Shown: in pieces, positions 43,528 through 52,329 of the stretch | Position numbering within the stretch: position 1 is the first letter of the stretch | Layout of the letters: every line of letters starts with the position of its first letter | Assembly (NCBI GenBank): GCA_034411995.1 | Contig: DAOUME010000018.1 | Span: 50,422-114,421 of the forward strand | Length of the DNA stretch: 64,000 nt | Direction of reading: 5' to 3' | Source of the DNA: JAUVXJ01 sp034411995 | GTDB lineage: Bacteria; Chloroflexota; Anaerolineae; UBA7937; B3-Chlor | Made by a program: the position numbers and the translations under genes | Notes under the pieces: generated by a model | Told to the model about the DNA's origin: nothing | Database searches by the model: none | The model's input: the letters and a program-made list of their open reading frames with translations, nothing else

Positions 43528-43601
43528 CTGTCGCATCCTCCTTGGTGTGGATTCCCAACAGGGCTGAAGCTTTGCTCGGGTCGCTCACGTGGCAGGTGTT
43601 G

Positions 43602-44873
43602 TCACTGGGCGACTTCAGCCTTGTGGAAGAGCATGATCATCTCTGAACCGAGTACGTACTTGACATCCGAGAGGAGGAAACCCAGCTCCTCCATGGAATG
43701 CACGAGTCTTTCCTTAGTATATCGCGTTATGTGTTCATCCGCATAGCCGCCGGGGATGAGGCGTTGATAGAGCCCTTCGATGATCCGCCAGGACAATCGT
43801 CCGTAGTCGGGCGTGCCCAGAATCAACAGGCCGCCGTCCCGGAGGACCCGGCGCATCTCCAGAAAGGGCTTTTCGTCGGCCGGGATGTGTTCTATGATCT
43901 CGGAGGAGATCACACAGTCGAAAACTTGATCGCCAAACGGCAGGTCGAAGATGGAGGCGTTGACCAGCGGCCTCCCGTATTTCCTGGCCCATCTCAGTTT
44001 CCGAAGAGAGATGTCTGCGCCGACGACTTCCTCCAGACTGGAGAGGATCCTGCTGGAGCCGCACCCAATGTCAAGGCAGCAACTGCCGGCGGCGGCGAAC
44101 CCCGTCACGATCTGGTGCCTCTTGCGCTGCCAGTACCTTTGCGGGGCGATCCTGCTATCGAAGGCGCGATCGTCGTAGTCGGCGCACATGATGGAGTTCC
44201 TCAGCTCCCACATGCGGCGGAAGGTCTTCAGATAAGCGATGCCGAAGCGGAGCAGGCTGATGTGGGAGCTTCCCCGCTGCCTGGGCAGGTACTGGAAGGG
44301 TACTTCGCGGATGCCATATCCCTCTGCGTAGCACCGGATGAGGATCTCCTCCAGCACATCGAAGTCGGAGCTCTCCAGGGGCAGGTCCTTGATGGCAGAG
44401 GAGCGGTACAGGCGGAAGCCACTGGAGATGTCGTGCAGTGGCAGAGACAGCCCCTTGGTGAAGAACTTGTTCAAGATCACACTGAGCACCTTCCTGACGG
44501 AAGGCATCTCGGCGGAGCCTTGCGGGACGTACCGGGAGGCGACTATGACCTCCGCGTCCTGCCTGGCATCCCACATGCGCTCGATGAAGTCAGGATCGTG
44601 AGAGAGGTCCGCATCGAGGGTGAGGATGTAGTCACCCTGCGCGGTCTGAAAGCCGGCCTTTAGTGCCCCCCCGTAGCCAGGCTCTTCCTGGCTGACGACT
44701 CTGGCCCCGAGGCTCTCGACCACCTTGACGGTGTCGTCTGTCGAGCCGCCGTCCACGACGATGGTCTCGTATTCGCGGGGAGCCAGCGCGGAGATGACCT
44801 GGTGGAGTCTGGGGAGAAGAAGCCTTAGATTGCTTTCCTCGTTGAGAGCAGGAACGATCACGCTGATCTGCAT
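43602..44873 (-). CDS. Fusion of GT2 polyprenol-phosphate glycosyltransferase and SAM methyltransferase
   Basis: 423 residues. The first 235 residues are a GT-A enzyme like dolichol-phosphate mannose synthase (VIVPALNEE, VVDGGSTDDT, LTLDADLSHDPDF, SSGFRLYR). The rest is a class I methyltransferase (CCLDIGCGSSRI, VVGADIS, CVISSEIIEHIP, GGLLILGTPDY). The reading frame is continuous, so this is a true fusion. Lipid-linked sugar synthesis followed by methylation is a possible role. It leads the acd-DRTGG-eno run 65 bases upstream of acd but need not share its function. Confidence 0.85.
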   Translation of the reverse strand: MQISVIVPALNEESNLRLLLPRLHQVISALAPREYETIVVDGGSTDDTVKVVESLGARVVSQEEPGYGGALKAGFQTAQGDYILTLDADLSHDPDFIERMWDARQDAEVIVASRYVPQGSAEMPSVRKVLSVILNKFFTKGLSLPLHDISSGFRLYRSSAIKDLPLESSDFDVLEEILIRCYAEGYGIREVPFQYLPRQRGSSHISLLRFGIAYLKTFRRMWELRNSIMCADYDDRAFDSRIAPQRYWQRKRHQIVTGFAAAGSCCLDIGCGSSRILSSLEEVVGADISLRKLRWARKYGRPLVNASIFDLPFGDQVFDCVISSEIIEHIPADEKPFLEMRRVLRDGGLLILGTPDYGRLSWRIIEGLYQRLIPGGYADEHITRYTKERLVHSMEELGFLLSDVKYVLGSEMIMLFHKAEVAQ

Positions 44874-44921
44874 GGCAGGATTCTCTCATGCACAAGCTCG
44901 CACGTGAGCTGAACTGGGGAG

Positions 44922-44950
44922 AGTATAGGCTATCCAGCTTCCGTAGTCAA
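44922..44950 (-). promoter_or_regulatory. Promoter of the GT2-methyltransferase gene and possibly acd-eno
   Basis: Minus-strand TTGACT at 44950-44945, 17 bases, TATACT at 44927-44922. Leader of about 42 bases. Gaps of 65, 94 and 31 bases in the following genes allow one long transcript. Confidence 0.75.
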
Positions 44951-45095
44951 CGCCTGGGCCAAGAACATGGCGCCGAGGAGAGCGTCTCGAGCCGGCGACC
45001 TCTGGAGGCTCACGGACCGCTTGCGGTGCAGCGTGTGCTGGTGCGGCGTGGCGATGATGTCGTGAGCCTTACATACAGGATGCACTCTCATAAGG

Positions 45096-45101
45096 TACAA
45101 T
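45096..45101 (+). promoter_or_regulatory. Possible -10 box of the molybdoenzyme gene
   Basis: TACAAT 44 bases before ATG 45146. No convincing -35 lies 16-18 bases upstream, so this is tentative. Confidence 0.3.
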
Positions 45102-45145
45102 GCAAGACGAGGACTTGTCCAGGCTGGCGAGGGAGGTGAAACCCC

Positions 45146-45925
45146 ATGAGGAGTGTGAGCAGGCGCGACTTCGTACGACTGGCGTCGGCCAGCGCGGCTG
45201 GCGCGCTGACGGCGCAGGCCCTGTCGGCCTGTGGTGGCGGCCCCTCCGAGGTTGAGCCCCTGGAGTCGGCCGTGCTTCCCACCACCGCCCCCGGAGAGAT
45301 CCTGCGCAATGAGAACGTCCCCGGCTTCTACGTCCGCTACTACAACTCTTTTCCTGCGCCTGATCCCTCGACGTGGCAACTGGCAGTAGAGGGGTTGGTG
45401 AGGAGACCGCAGAGTCTATCGCTGGCCGAGGTGCAGCGTTTGCCCTCTGTGATCGACATCAGACGGATGAAGTGCGTGGAGTGCTGGTCGGCACGAGCCA
45501 AGTGGGAGGGTTTCGATCTCATGGGGTTGATGGAGCTGGCGGACCCTGAGCCAGAGGCCCGGTGGCTGCACTTCTTCTGCGCGGACGGGTACTACGAATC
45601 GCTCTCGCTGGACGAGCTCTCTGGTGAGGGGGTGCTGTTCGCCTACGGTATGAACGACGAACTGCTGCCGGCCAAGCATGGCTCACCGCTGCGGCTGGTG
45701 GTGCCCCCCAAGTATGGGTACAAGTGGCCCAAAGCCATCGTGCGGTTGGAGTTCGCCGCAGAGGAGAAGGTGGGCTACTGGCCCACGGTGGGGCCCTACA
45801 CGACCAGCGGGATCATCGTGCCGGGAAAGGATCACCCCCTGGATCTGCCGGATGGGGCGCGCTCCATCGAGGGTGGGGCGGTTCTCTACCCCGAAGACCT
45901 GGAGGCGCGGCGCGCCTTGTCGTGA
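45146..45925 (+). CDS. Tat-exported molybdopterin-dependent oxidoreductase (sulfite oxidase/MsrP-like)
   Basis: 259 residues. The N-terminus has the twin-arginine motif SRRDF and a lipobox-like LSAC (C29), so it is probably a Tat-exported lipoprotein. The molybdopterin domain contains MKCVECWSA, where the first cysteine is expected to ligate molybdenum, and HGSPLRLVVPPKYGYKWPKAI typical of the family. Related MsrP repairs methionine sulfoxide with the haem protein MsrQ. No such partner is adjacent. ATG start with GGGAGGTG ten bases upstream. Confidence 0.85.
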   Translation: MRSVSRRDFVRLASASAAGALTAQALSACGGGPSEVEPLESAVLPTTAPGEILRNENVPGFYVRYYNSFPAPDPSTWQLAVEGLVRRPQSLSLAEVQRLPSVIDIRRMKCVECWSARAKWEGFDLMGLMELADPEPEARWLHFFCADGYYESLSLDELSGEGVLFAYGMNDELLPAKHGSPLRLVVPPKYGYKWPKAIVRLEFAAEEKVGYWPTVGPYTTSGIIVPGKDHPLDLPDGARSIEGGAVLYPEDLEARRALS

Positions 45926-45939
45926 GAGCGGAAGGTCTC

Positions 45940-47442
45940 CTACCGTCGCCAGGAGGAGTGCGTGCTCCTGGCCAGCGGCGTCTTGGTCCCGGCCAGTGGG
46001 GCGCCGCCTGGTACCCAGCCGCGGGCTGAGTGCAGGATGGTGAGGGAGGCCACGTAGCCGAAGGCCAGCGCGTAGAGCATCAGGAAAGGCGCGGCGAAGA
46101 GGTTGCCCTGTCGAAGGGCGAGGCCCACTCCCCACAGGGCATACAGGGCCGCCACGATCTCCCCCAGAGCCATCCAGTCGAAGGACAGCGCGTATCTGCT
46201 CCCCTTCCACTCGTCCCGTTGCTCCTCCAGGCTGAACTTGGGGGTGCGGCCGAACTCATCGCGCTTGCCCCTGAAGGCCCGGTAGATGGCCCTGGTGTTG
46301 TTCAAGGTTAAGCCGGTGCCCAGGAGGATGAGCAGAGGGAAGAACCTCACGCGCTTCCACCAGTCGGGATGCAGACTGCGCTGCGCCCAGAGGTACATGG
46401 TGGGTGGTCCCAGGCTGGCCAGGGTCAGATAGGTCAGCGGATAGGCCACGGGCTGCTGCCAGTAGAGCAGTGGCACCGACAGGGCCAGGACCAGCAGCAT
46501 CAAGGGGTGCACCAGGTAGCTGGTGAGGTGGATGAGGCCCTCCACGCGCTTGAAGGTGGACACCGGTGCCTGGACCAGCGGACGCCACAGTTTGAGGGCG
46601 CAACTGATGGAACCTCTTGCCCAGCGTGCCTGTTGCCGCTTGAAGGCGTGGATCTGGGGCGGTATCTCCGCCTCGCAGACCACGTCCCGCAGATACAGGG
46701 GCTCCCACCCCGCCAGTTGAGCGCGGTAGCTGAGGTCCATGTCTTCGCAGAGGGTATCTCCCTGCCACCCGCCAGCATCCTCGATGCATGTCCTGCGCCA
46801 GACCCCTGCCGAGCCGTTGAAGTTGAGGTACAGGCCCGAGCGATGGCGAGCGGGCTGCTCTATGGCGAAGTGACCATCCAGAGCGATGGCCTGCGCTCCA
46901 GTGAGAGCTGAGTAGTCGTGGTTGATGTGGCCCCAGCGCGTCTGCACGAACCCCAGGCGGGGATGCGACGAGAAGTGGGGGATGGTCTTCGACAGGAAAT
47001 CCTCGGGCGGCAGGAAATCGGCGTCGAAGAGGGCTATGAACTCCCCGGTCGCTCTCTCCAGGCCCTCGCGCAAGGCGCCAGCTTTGAAGTCCCTCCGCTG
47101 GTACCGGTGAATCAGTTCTACGTCTAGGCCACGGGAGCGATAATAGGCCACCCTCTTGCGGGCCAGGGAGGTGGTCTCATCGGTGGAATCGTCCAGGACC
47201 TGGATCTGGAGCCGGTCCGCGGGGTATCTCAAACGCACGGCGGCATCTACGAGGCGCTCCACGACGTAGGCTTCGTTGAAGACGGGGAGCTGCACCGTCA
47301 CCCTGGGGAAGCTGGTGAACTCCGGCAGGGTACAGCCGGTAGAGCGCCGACGCCAGTACAGGTAGGTCAGGACGAAGGAGTTCAGTGTATAGACGGCCAG
47401 CCAGACCGCGGCCACCGCATAGATTACGCTGATCATGACCAA
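45940..47442 (-). CDS. Cellulose-synthase-like processive glycosyltransferase (GT2)
   Basis: 500 residues from TTG 47442 (ATG 47436 is equally possible; GAGGAA lies about ten bases before the TTG). A membrane helix at residues 5-30 precedes a GT-A domain with DDSTDETT, FDADFLPPEDF, QTRWGHIN and the acceptor-site QQARWARGS (QxxRW). Four or five C-terminal helices follow. This is the layout of bacterial beta-glycan or glucosylceramide-type synthases. No BcsB or PilZ partner is adjacent, so the product is unknown. Confidence 0.87.
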   Translation of the reverse strand: MVMISVIYAVAAVWLAVYTLNSFVLTYLYWRRRSTGCTLPEFTSFPRVTVQLPVFNEAYVVERLVDAAVRLRYPADRLQIQVLDDSTDETTSLARKRVAYYRSRGLDVELIHRYQRRDFKAGALREGLERATGEFIALFDADFLPPEDFLSKTIPHFSSHPRLGFVQTRWGHINHDYSALTGAQAIALDGHFAIEQPARHRSGLYLNFNGSAGVWRRTCIEDAGGWQGDTLCEDMDLSYRAQLAGWEPLYLRDVVCEAEIPPQIHAFKRQQARWARGSISCALKLWRPLVQAPVSTFKRVEGLIHLTSYLVHPLMLLVLALSVPLLYWQQPVAYPLTYLTLASLGPPTMYLWAQRSLHPDWWKRVRFFPLLILLGTGLTLNNTRAIYRAFRGKRDEFGRTPKFSLEEQRDEWKGSRYALSFDWMALGEIVAALYALWGVGLALRQGNLFAAPFLMLYALAFGYVASLTILHSARGWVPGGAPLAGTKTPLARSTHSSWRR

Positions 47443-47487
47443 TGTAGCTATTCCTCTTGCCAGACAGGACCAGATGGCAACTCAACA

Positions 47488-47516
47488 AGTATACCATCTG
47501 CACCATGGCCCGGCAA
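47488..47516 (-). promoter_or_regulatory. Promoter of the GT2 synthase gene
   Basis: Minus-strand TTGCCG at 47516-47511, 17 bases, TATACT at 47493-47488, with an extended TGG before the -10. Confidence 0.7.
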
Positions 47517-47576
47517 ACTCGGGCACCGTAGCCTCACGGCCAACGGCGAGGTGGTCACGTTTGCGCAGGGGCCCCC

Positions 47577-48788
47577 TCAGCGCGCTGCGGGTGGCGGGAT
47601 CCTGGCCCAACCCAGTCGCTCCGCTGAGATCCAGAGCAGACCGACGCCCACCAGGACGACCGCCTCGGTGATGAAGAACGCCGGCGGAAGGGACACCCGA
47701 TCCACGAAGAGGCCCACCAGGAACACTCCGGTGGGGTTGACCACGGCCCAGGAGAGGTTCAGCAGGGCGACGCCCATGGATCGCTCCGGAAGGATGGCGT
47801 TCTCCGTGAGGAAGCCGATCAGTATGGGCATGTAGAGGGCGACGACGCCACCCGCGCAGGCGACGGCGGCGATGAGCGGGATACCGTGCAGCAGGGGCGT
47901 GGCCCCCATGGTGAGGGCACCAACGACGACGATGGCCAGGACCAGCCTCGGCATAGACCGGCCCGGGCTCAGCCTGCCCAGGCATACGCCGGCCAGAGAC
48001 CCCACCAGGAGGTGGGCAGCCACGATCGTGCCCACGTCTGTCGAGGAAAGGCCGCGAGAGGTGAGGAGCGCCAGGTAGAACGAGCCTCTCATCACCGGCC
48101 AGGTGAGCAGCACGGCGGCGTGGGCCAGGGTGGCCCACAGCACGGCCCGATTGTGGACCAGGGAGCCCAGGGCTCGTTGGTGGTAGGCGAACAGATGGTG
48201 CAAGAAGAAAGGCCGGCCCCCACCAGCCTCTCCCACGCGTTTCAAACAGATCCCCGTAAGAAGACCAGCAGCGGCCAGCGCTGCCCCCAGCAGGAAGGCG
48301 GGCGGAAACCCGGCCATCCTGATGAGGAGACCCCCCACGAAGGGCCCCACGATGGTGCCCGCCTGCTGCGCTGCGCTACCCAGGCCCTGCACGGCGTACT
48401 GCCGTCCCGGGGGAGCAAGGTGGGAGAGAAAGGCAAAGGCGGGGACCCAGAAGGAGACGTCACCCAGCCCCAGCAGAAACTGCCCCACGAGGACCACGTG
48501 CCAGCTTGGCGCCGCCGCCAGCACCAGGCAGCCAGCGCCCATGAGGCCGAAGGCCGAGACGATCATGGCCCGCGAACCGAGGGATTCCGAGACCGCGCCG
48601 GTGGCCAGAGACAGCAGCACCCCGGTCAGGGGAAAGACGCCCACCACCGCCGCCAGCACCAGTGGCGAATCTGATAGGGTCAGGGTGTAGAGAGGAACCA
48701 CCAATTGACCAAGCCCGAGGACGAACCCGAAGAGGATGCAGGTGGCCAGCATCAGGGTCACGTTGCGACTGCGCAGAAGGTCGGCCAT
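47577..48788 (-). CDS. Major facilitator superfamily transporter
   Basis: 403 residues with about twelve hydrophobic helices in two halves. The loop between helices 2 and 3 reads GAVSESLGSRAMIVSAFGLMGAG, resembling the G-x-x-x-D/E-R motif. The second half opens with a long basic loop near residue 200. ATG start. Substrate unknown; drug- or sugar-efflux-type MFS proteins are the closest in layout. Confidence 0.82.
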   Translation of the reverse strand: MADLLRSRNVTLMLATCILFGFVLGLGQLVVPLYTLTLSDSPLVLAAVVGVFPLTGVLLSLATGAVSESLGSRAMIVSAFGLMGAGCLVLAAAPSWHVVLVGQFLLGLGDVSFWVPAFAFLSHLAPPGRQYAVQGLGSAAQQAGTIVGPFVGGLLIRMAGFPPAFLLGAALAAAGLLTGICLKRVGEAGGGRPFFLHHLFAYHQRALGSLVHNRAVLWATLAHAAVLLTWPVMRGSFYLALLTSRGLSSTDVGTIVAAHLLVGSLAGVCLGRLSPGRSMPRLVLAIVVVGALTMGATPLLHGIPLIAAVACAGGVVALYMPILIGFLTENAILPERSMGVALLNLSWAVVNPTGVFLVGLFVDRVSLPPAFFITEAVVLVGVGLLWISAERLGWARIPPPAAR

Positions 48789-48796
48789 GGTCTGTC

Positions 48797-48826
48797 AGCA
48801 TACCGCATTTGCTGACCGCCCCGCAA
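48797..48826 (-). promoter_or_regulatory. Promoter of the MFS gene (leaderless)
   Basis: Minus-strand TTGCGG at 48826-48821, 18 bases, TATGCT at 48802-48797. ATG starts eight bases after the -10, so transcription would begin at or within about two bases of the start codon. Confidence 0.5.
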
Positions 48827-49053
48827 GGGCAAAGGCCTGCCCCCACTGCTCGCCTGCTCCGATCGTACGACACACTGAGGGCTGGGATTGCCTCTCCAGG
48901 CGTCATCTCCTGCGGCGGCGGCCCAAGCTCCCTGAGTTGATCGCGCACAGAGGGTCGGTCCTCTCGAACACCATGCTGGCGACGAGCGGCAGCCGCCAGA
49001 GGAGAACCAGCCCCCTCGCGATCGGTAGCCTCAGACACGGGACCGGCCGGCAC

Positions 49054-49082
49054 TTGACAGCGGGCAAACAAAGGGGTAAGCT
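49054..49082 (+). promoter_or_regulatory. mgtE promoter
   Basis: TTGACA at 49054-49059, exactly 17 bases, TAAGCT at 49077-49082. Predicted start near 49089, about 280 bases before the mgtE ATG. Confidence 0.78.
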
Positions 49083-49088
49083 GTTCTT

Positions 49089-49367
49089 GGTGCGGTCATT
49101 TCCCGCCGTTCGACGGATGTCTGTTGCTTGCGTGCTCCGGCACGAGGTGGTGGCCGCTGGTCTGACACGGGACCTGGCCGCGTTTTGGTTGTCACACAGA
49201 CCGAATGGATGTTGAAAGGATGAAATCGGAAGGCGAACCAGCCTCGAGTACCAAGGGACTTGAGTCCCGTCCTTTATCTGCCAGACGAATAACTTAACCC
49301 CTCGGAAGGCAGGTTCTTTCCCCCAGCAGTCCTCGCCTCCGGGGGGCCAACTTCCGGAGGTGTGCTC
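49089..49367 (+). promoter_or_regulatory. Structured mgtE leader with sequestered ribosome binding site
   Basis: About 279 bases without a gene. At its end CGCCTCCGG (49334-49342) can pair with CCGGAGGTG (49354-49362) in a nine-base stem with one G-U pair, burying the GGAGG that serves ATG 49368. Upstream, GGGACT/AGTCCC and CTGCC/GGCAG hairpins and a CCCCC tract able to compete for the GGGGGG beside the sequestering stem can be drawn. I do not recognise the M-box consensus. A metal-responsive translational switch is inferred. Confidence 0.6.
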
Positions 49368-50717
49368 ATGGATGCCCTTGTACTGGATGATGTTTTGGCG
49401 CGTCTTCGTGTTGCCCTGGAGCACAACGACCTGGGCAGCGCTTCAGCCATCATCGAGAGTCTTCACCCGGCTGACCAGGCGGACGTCTTCTCGGAGCTGG
49501 ACGACGAGGTGCAGGTCGGGCTTCTGCCCCGATTGAACCCCGCTGACTCAGCGGACATACTGGAGAAGCTGCACGACCAGGACGTGGCCGAACTGGTGGG
49601 GGCGCTGCCCACCGATGCCGTGATCCGCATCGTAGATCAGATGGAGCCAGACGAGGCGGCTGACCTCCTGGGTGACCTCCATCCCGAGCGGGCGCAAGTC
49701 GTCCTGGCCGGACTGGAGGATCCCGAGGAGGTCAGCCCCTTGCTCCTGCACCCCGACGACAGCGCCGGTGGTTTGATGACCTCTGACTTCCTGGCGCTGC
49801 GTCGCCGCATGACCGCAGGGGAGGCCATTCAGGCCGTTCGGGATTGGCAACCAGAGTCGGAGGCTGTCTACTATCTGTTCGTGGCCGACGGAGTGGGGCG
49901 TCTCTGCGGCGTGGTCGGTCTGCGGGACCTGATCGTGGCTAACCCGGCCACTCTCGTGTCGGAGATCATGGACCCGGAGGTGATCTCGGTGCCGGTGGGG
50001 ACCGATAAAGAGCATTGCGCGCAGATCATGACCCGCTACGATCTGCTGGCCCTGCCGGTGGTGGATGCCAGAGGCATACTGCTGGGAGTGGTCACCATCG
50101 ACGACGTGGTAGACGTGCTGGTGGAGGAGGCCACGGAGGACATTCAGCGCCTGGGCGGCGCTCAGCCCCTGGAGCGGCCCTACCTGACCACCGGTGTGCT
50201 GAGGATCTTCCGCTCGCGTATCGGGTGGCTGCTGCTGCTATTCGTCACCGAGAGCCTGACCGGCAGCGTCCTGCGGCACTTTCAACGGGAGTTGGAGACG
50301 GTGGTAGCCCTGGCCTTCTTCGTGCCCTTGCTGGTGGGCACGGGCGGCAACGCCGGCTCACAGACCACGAGCACGCTGGTGCGCGCTCTGGCCATGGGCG
50401 AGATCGAGTTGAGTGACGTGCTGCACACTCTGTGGCATGAGCTGCGCACGGGGTTGCTGCTGGGCCTGACCATGGGGGTCATCGCCTACGCTCGCGCCCT
50501 CACCTGGGGGTCGAGTCAGGCGCTGGCCTTGACCGTCTCCCTGTCTATCTTCGCCATCGTCCTCTGGGCCAGCGCTCTGGGCTCTCTCCTCCCGCTCCTG
50601 GCCGCCCGGTTGAAGATCGACCCGGCCGTCGTGTCGGGCCCGGTGATGAGCACGTTGGTGGACGCCACGGGGTTGTTCATCTACTTCAGCGTGGCCGCGG
50701 CCATCCTGGCCCTCTGA
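49368..50717 (+). CDS. mgtE: Magnesium transporter MgtE
   Basis: 449 residues from ATG 49368, seven bases after GGAGG; an in-frame GTG two codons earlier is too close to the site. An N-terminal helical superhelix domain (1-130) is followed by two CBS domains (about 135-255) and five transmembrane helices. The selectivity loop carries VGTGGNAGSQTTSTLVRAL. MgtE is a magnesium channel gated by intracellular magnesium bound between the N and CBS domains. The leader suggests an added layer of RNA control. Confidence 0.95.
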   Translation: MDALVLDDVLARLRVALEHNDLGSASAIIESLHPADQADVFSELDDEVQVGLLPRLNPADSADILEKLHDQDVAELVGALPTDAVIRIVDQMEPDEAADLLGDLHPERAQVVLAGLEDPEEVSPLLLHPDDSAGGLMTSDFLALRRRMTAGEAIQAVRDWQPESEAVYYLFVADGVGRLCGVVGLRDLIVANPATLVSEIMDPEVISVPVGTDKEHCAQIMTRYDLLALPVVDARGILLGVVTIDDVVDVLVEEATEDIQRLGGAQPLERPYLTTGVLRIFRSRIGWLLLLFVTESLTGSVLRHFQRELETVVALAFFVPLLVGTGGNAGSQTTSTLVRALAMGEIELSDVLHTLWHELRTGLLLGLTMGVIAYARALTWGSSQALALTVSLSIFAIVLWASALGSLLPLLAARLKIDPAVVSGPVMSTLVDATGLFIYFSVAAAILAL

Positions 50718-50754
50718 GCGAGGTAGGCGGCAGTTGCGCTTCTGGGCACTCGTA

Positions 50755-50775
50755 GGACAAGCTTTGAGCTTGTCC
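50755..50775. repeat. Dispersed palindromic repeat, copy 1
   Basis: Nine-base arms GGACAAGCT and AGCTTGTCC around TTG, preceded by CGTA. A close variant, also preceded by CGTA, lies at 63750-63770. It sits between convergent mgtE and thrC and could act as a two-way terminator. Confidence 0.65.
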
Positions 50776-50928
50776 GCACGGCATGACGTGAGGCCGCCGG
50801 ATGTGCTCAGCCCTGCCCTACCATGCGGCTCGACGGAGTTTGGGATCGGTACCCCTTCGCGCCCTTCGTCCCTCTCGCCCCTTCGCGATCCCGTCTACCG
50901 CCATATGCGTGGAGCCCGGCGGGCGGAC

Positions 50929-52329
50929 TCAGCGTCCAACACCACCGGCGCGCTCCAGGGCTTGGCTGATGGCTCCATGCACGGCGGTCAGGTCAGGCGG
51001 CAACTCCACCGGCTGGTTTGCGTGCCGTGACTCCACGTCCTCCAACCTCCCCTGGTGGTAGCCGGCCTTGAAGGGGGTGAACTTCAGGCCGTGCGCTGTG
51101 GAGATGACCACCACCCTGTCGGATTGCTTGATCTCTCCCCGGCCCATCAACTTGGACAGAACGGCCAGCGCCGCTCCAGTCTGCGGGCAGCAGTAGAATC
51201 CGGTGCGGTCCGCATGGGCCGCCGCGTTGGCCAGCTCGTCCTCAGTGGCCTGCCCCACCACACCATCGAACCGCCGCAGGGTCTGGACCGCCCGCTCGTA
51301 GCTCACCGGGTCGCCGATCTGGATGGCGCTGGCCAGGGTGCGCTGCGCCTGAACGGGATGGTACTCCTGGAAGTCGCTGAGGTAGCTCAGATAGAGGGGG
51401 TTGGCCCTCTCCACCTGGGCGCAGGCGAGACGCGGCAGCCGGTCGATGAGGCCCAGTTGCTTCATCATCAACAGCCCCTTGCCCAGAGCGCTCACGTTGC
51501 CCAGGTTGCCCGCGGGGATGACGATCCAGTCCGGCACTTCCCAGCCTAGCTGCTGTACGATCTCCACGCCCACCGTCTTCTGGCCCTCGATTCGCAGGGG
51601 GTTCATGGAGTTGGCCAGGTAGAACGTGGGGTCGGCGGCTAGATCCTGGACGATGCGCATACAGCCGTCGAAGTCGGCGTCCAGCGCCAGGACCAGGGCG
51701 CCGTTGGCCAGGGGCTGCACCATCTGGGCGGCGGAGACCTTCTCCCTGGGGAGGAGGACGATGGCCGGGAGGCCCGCCATGGCGCAGTAGGCGCTGAGGG
51801 CGGCCGAGGTATCGCCGGTGGAGGCGCAGACCACGGCCCTGATCTCTCGTCCGTCCGAGATCATCTGCCTGACCACAGAGACCAGCACGGTCATACCCAG
51901 GTCCTTGAAAGATCCGGTGTGGCTGTTTCCGCAGAGTTTGATCCACAGGCCAGAGAGGCCAGCTTCCTCTTCGAGACGCCGGGCGCGGAGGAGCGGCGTG
52001 TTCCCTTCGCCCAGGGACACCAGGTTCTCAGGAGCCAGTTGCGGGCAGACCCATTCCTTCTTGCTCCACACGCCGCTGGCGTGGGGCTGCTCGACGTCTC
52101 GTGTGCGTTGCTCGAAGAGCCTCCTCCACTCGTGGGCGCTGCGCTGGCTCAGGGCCACCAGGTCGTGCTCCACGTCGAGGAGTCCGCCGCATTGGGGGCA
52201 GCGGTAGACCACGTCGTAGATGGAGTAACGGCGGTCACAACCCCGGATACACTGCAGCCAGCTAGCATAGGGCGAGGAGGCACGGCTCACGTCGGGCTCA
52301 GTCGTGGAGTCGTCGTTGGTGCTATCCAT
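50929..52329 (-). CDS. thrC: Threonine synthase
   Basis: 466 residues. A zinc-ribbon-like N-terminus (CIRGC...CPQCGG) precedes the fold-type II PLP domain with lysine in SHTGSFKDLG, phosphate-binding STGDTSAALSAY, and PAGNLGNVSALGKG. It converts phosphohomoserine to threonine. The ATG overlaps the aspartokinase stop by eight bases, so the two are coupled and share the T-box leader. Confidence 0.92.
   Translation of the reverse strand: MDSTNDDSTTEPDVSRASSPYASWLQCIRGCDRRYSIYDVVYRCPQCGGLLDVEHDLVALSQRSAHEWRRLFEQRTRDVEQPHASGVWSKKEWVCPQLAPENLVSLGEGNTPLLRARRLEEEAGLSGLWIKLCGNSHTGSFKDLGMTVLVSVVRQMISDGREIRAVVCASTGDTSAALSAYCAMAGLPAIVLLPREKVSAAQMVQPLANGALVLALDADFDGCMRIVQDLAADPTFYLANSMNPLRIEGQKTVGVEIVQQLGWEVPDWIVIPAGNLGNVSALGKGLLMMKQLGLIDRLPRLACAQVERANPLYLSYLSDFQEYHPVQAQRTLASAIQIGDPVSYERAVQTLRRFDGVVGQATEDELANAAAHADRTGFYCCPQTGAALAVLSKLMGRGEIKQSDRVVVISTAHGLKFTPFKAGYHQGRLEDVESRHANQPVELPPDLTAVHGAISQALERAGGVGR

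Noticed and set aside
49089..49367. M-box magnesium riboswitch
   Set aside because: The M-box conserved blocks as I remember them are not visible; a model search is needed, so the leader is reported only as an unassigned structured RNA.
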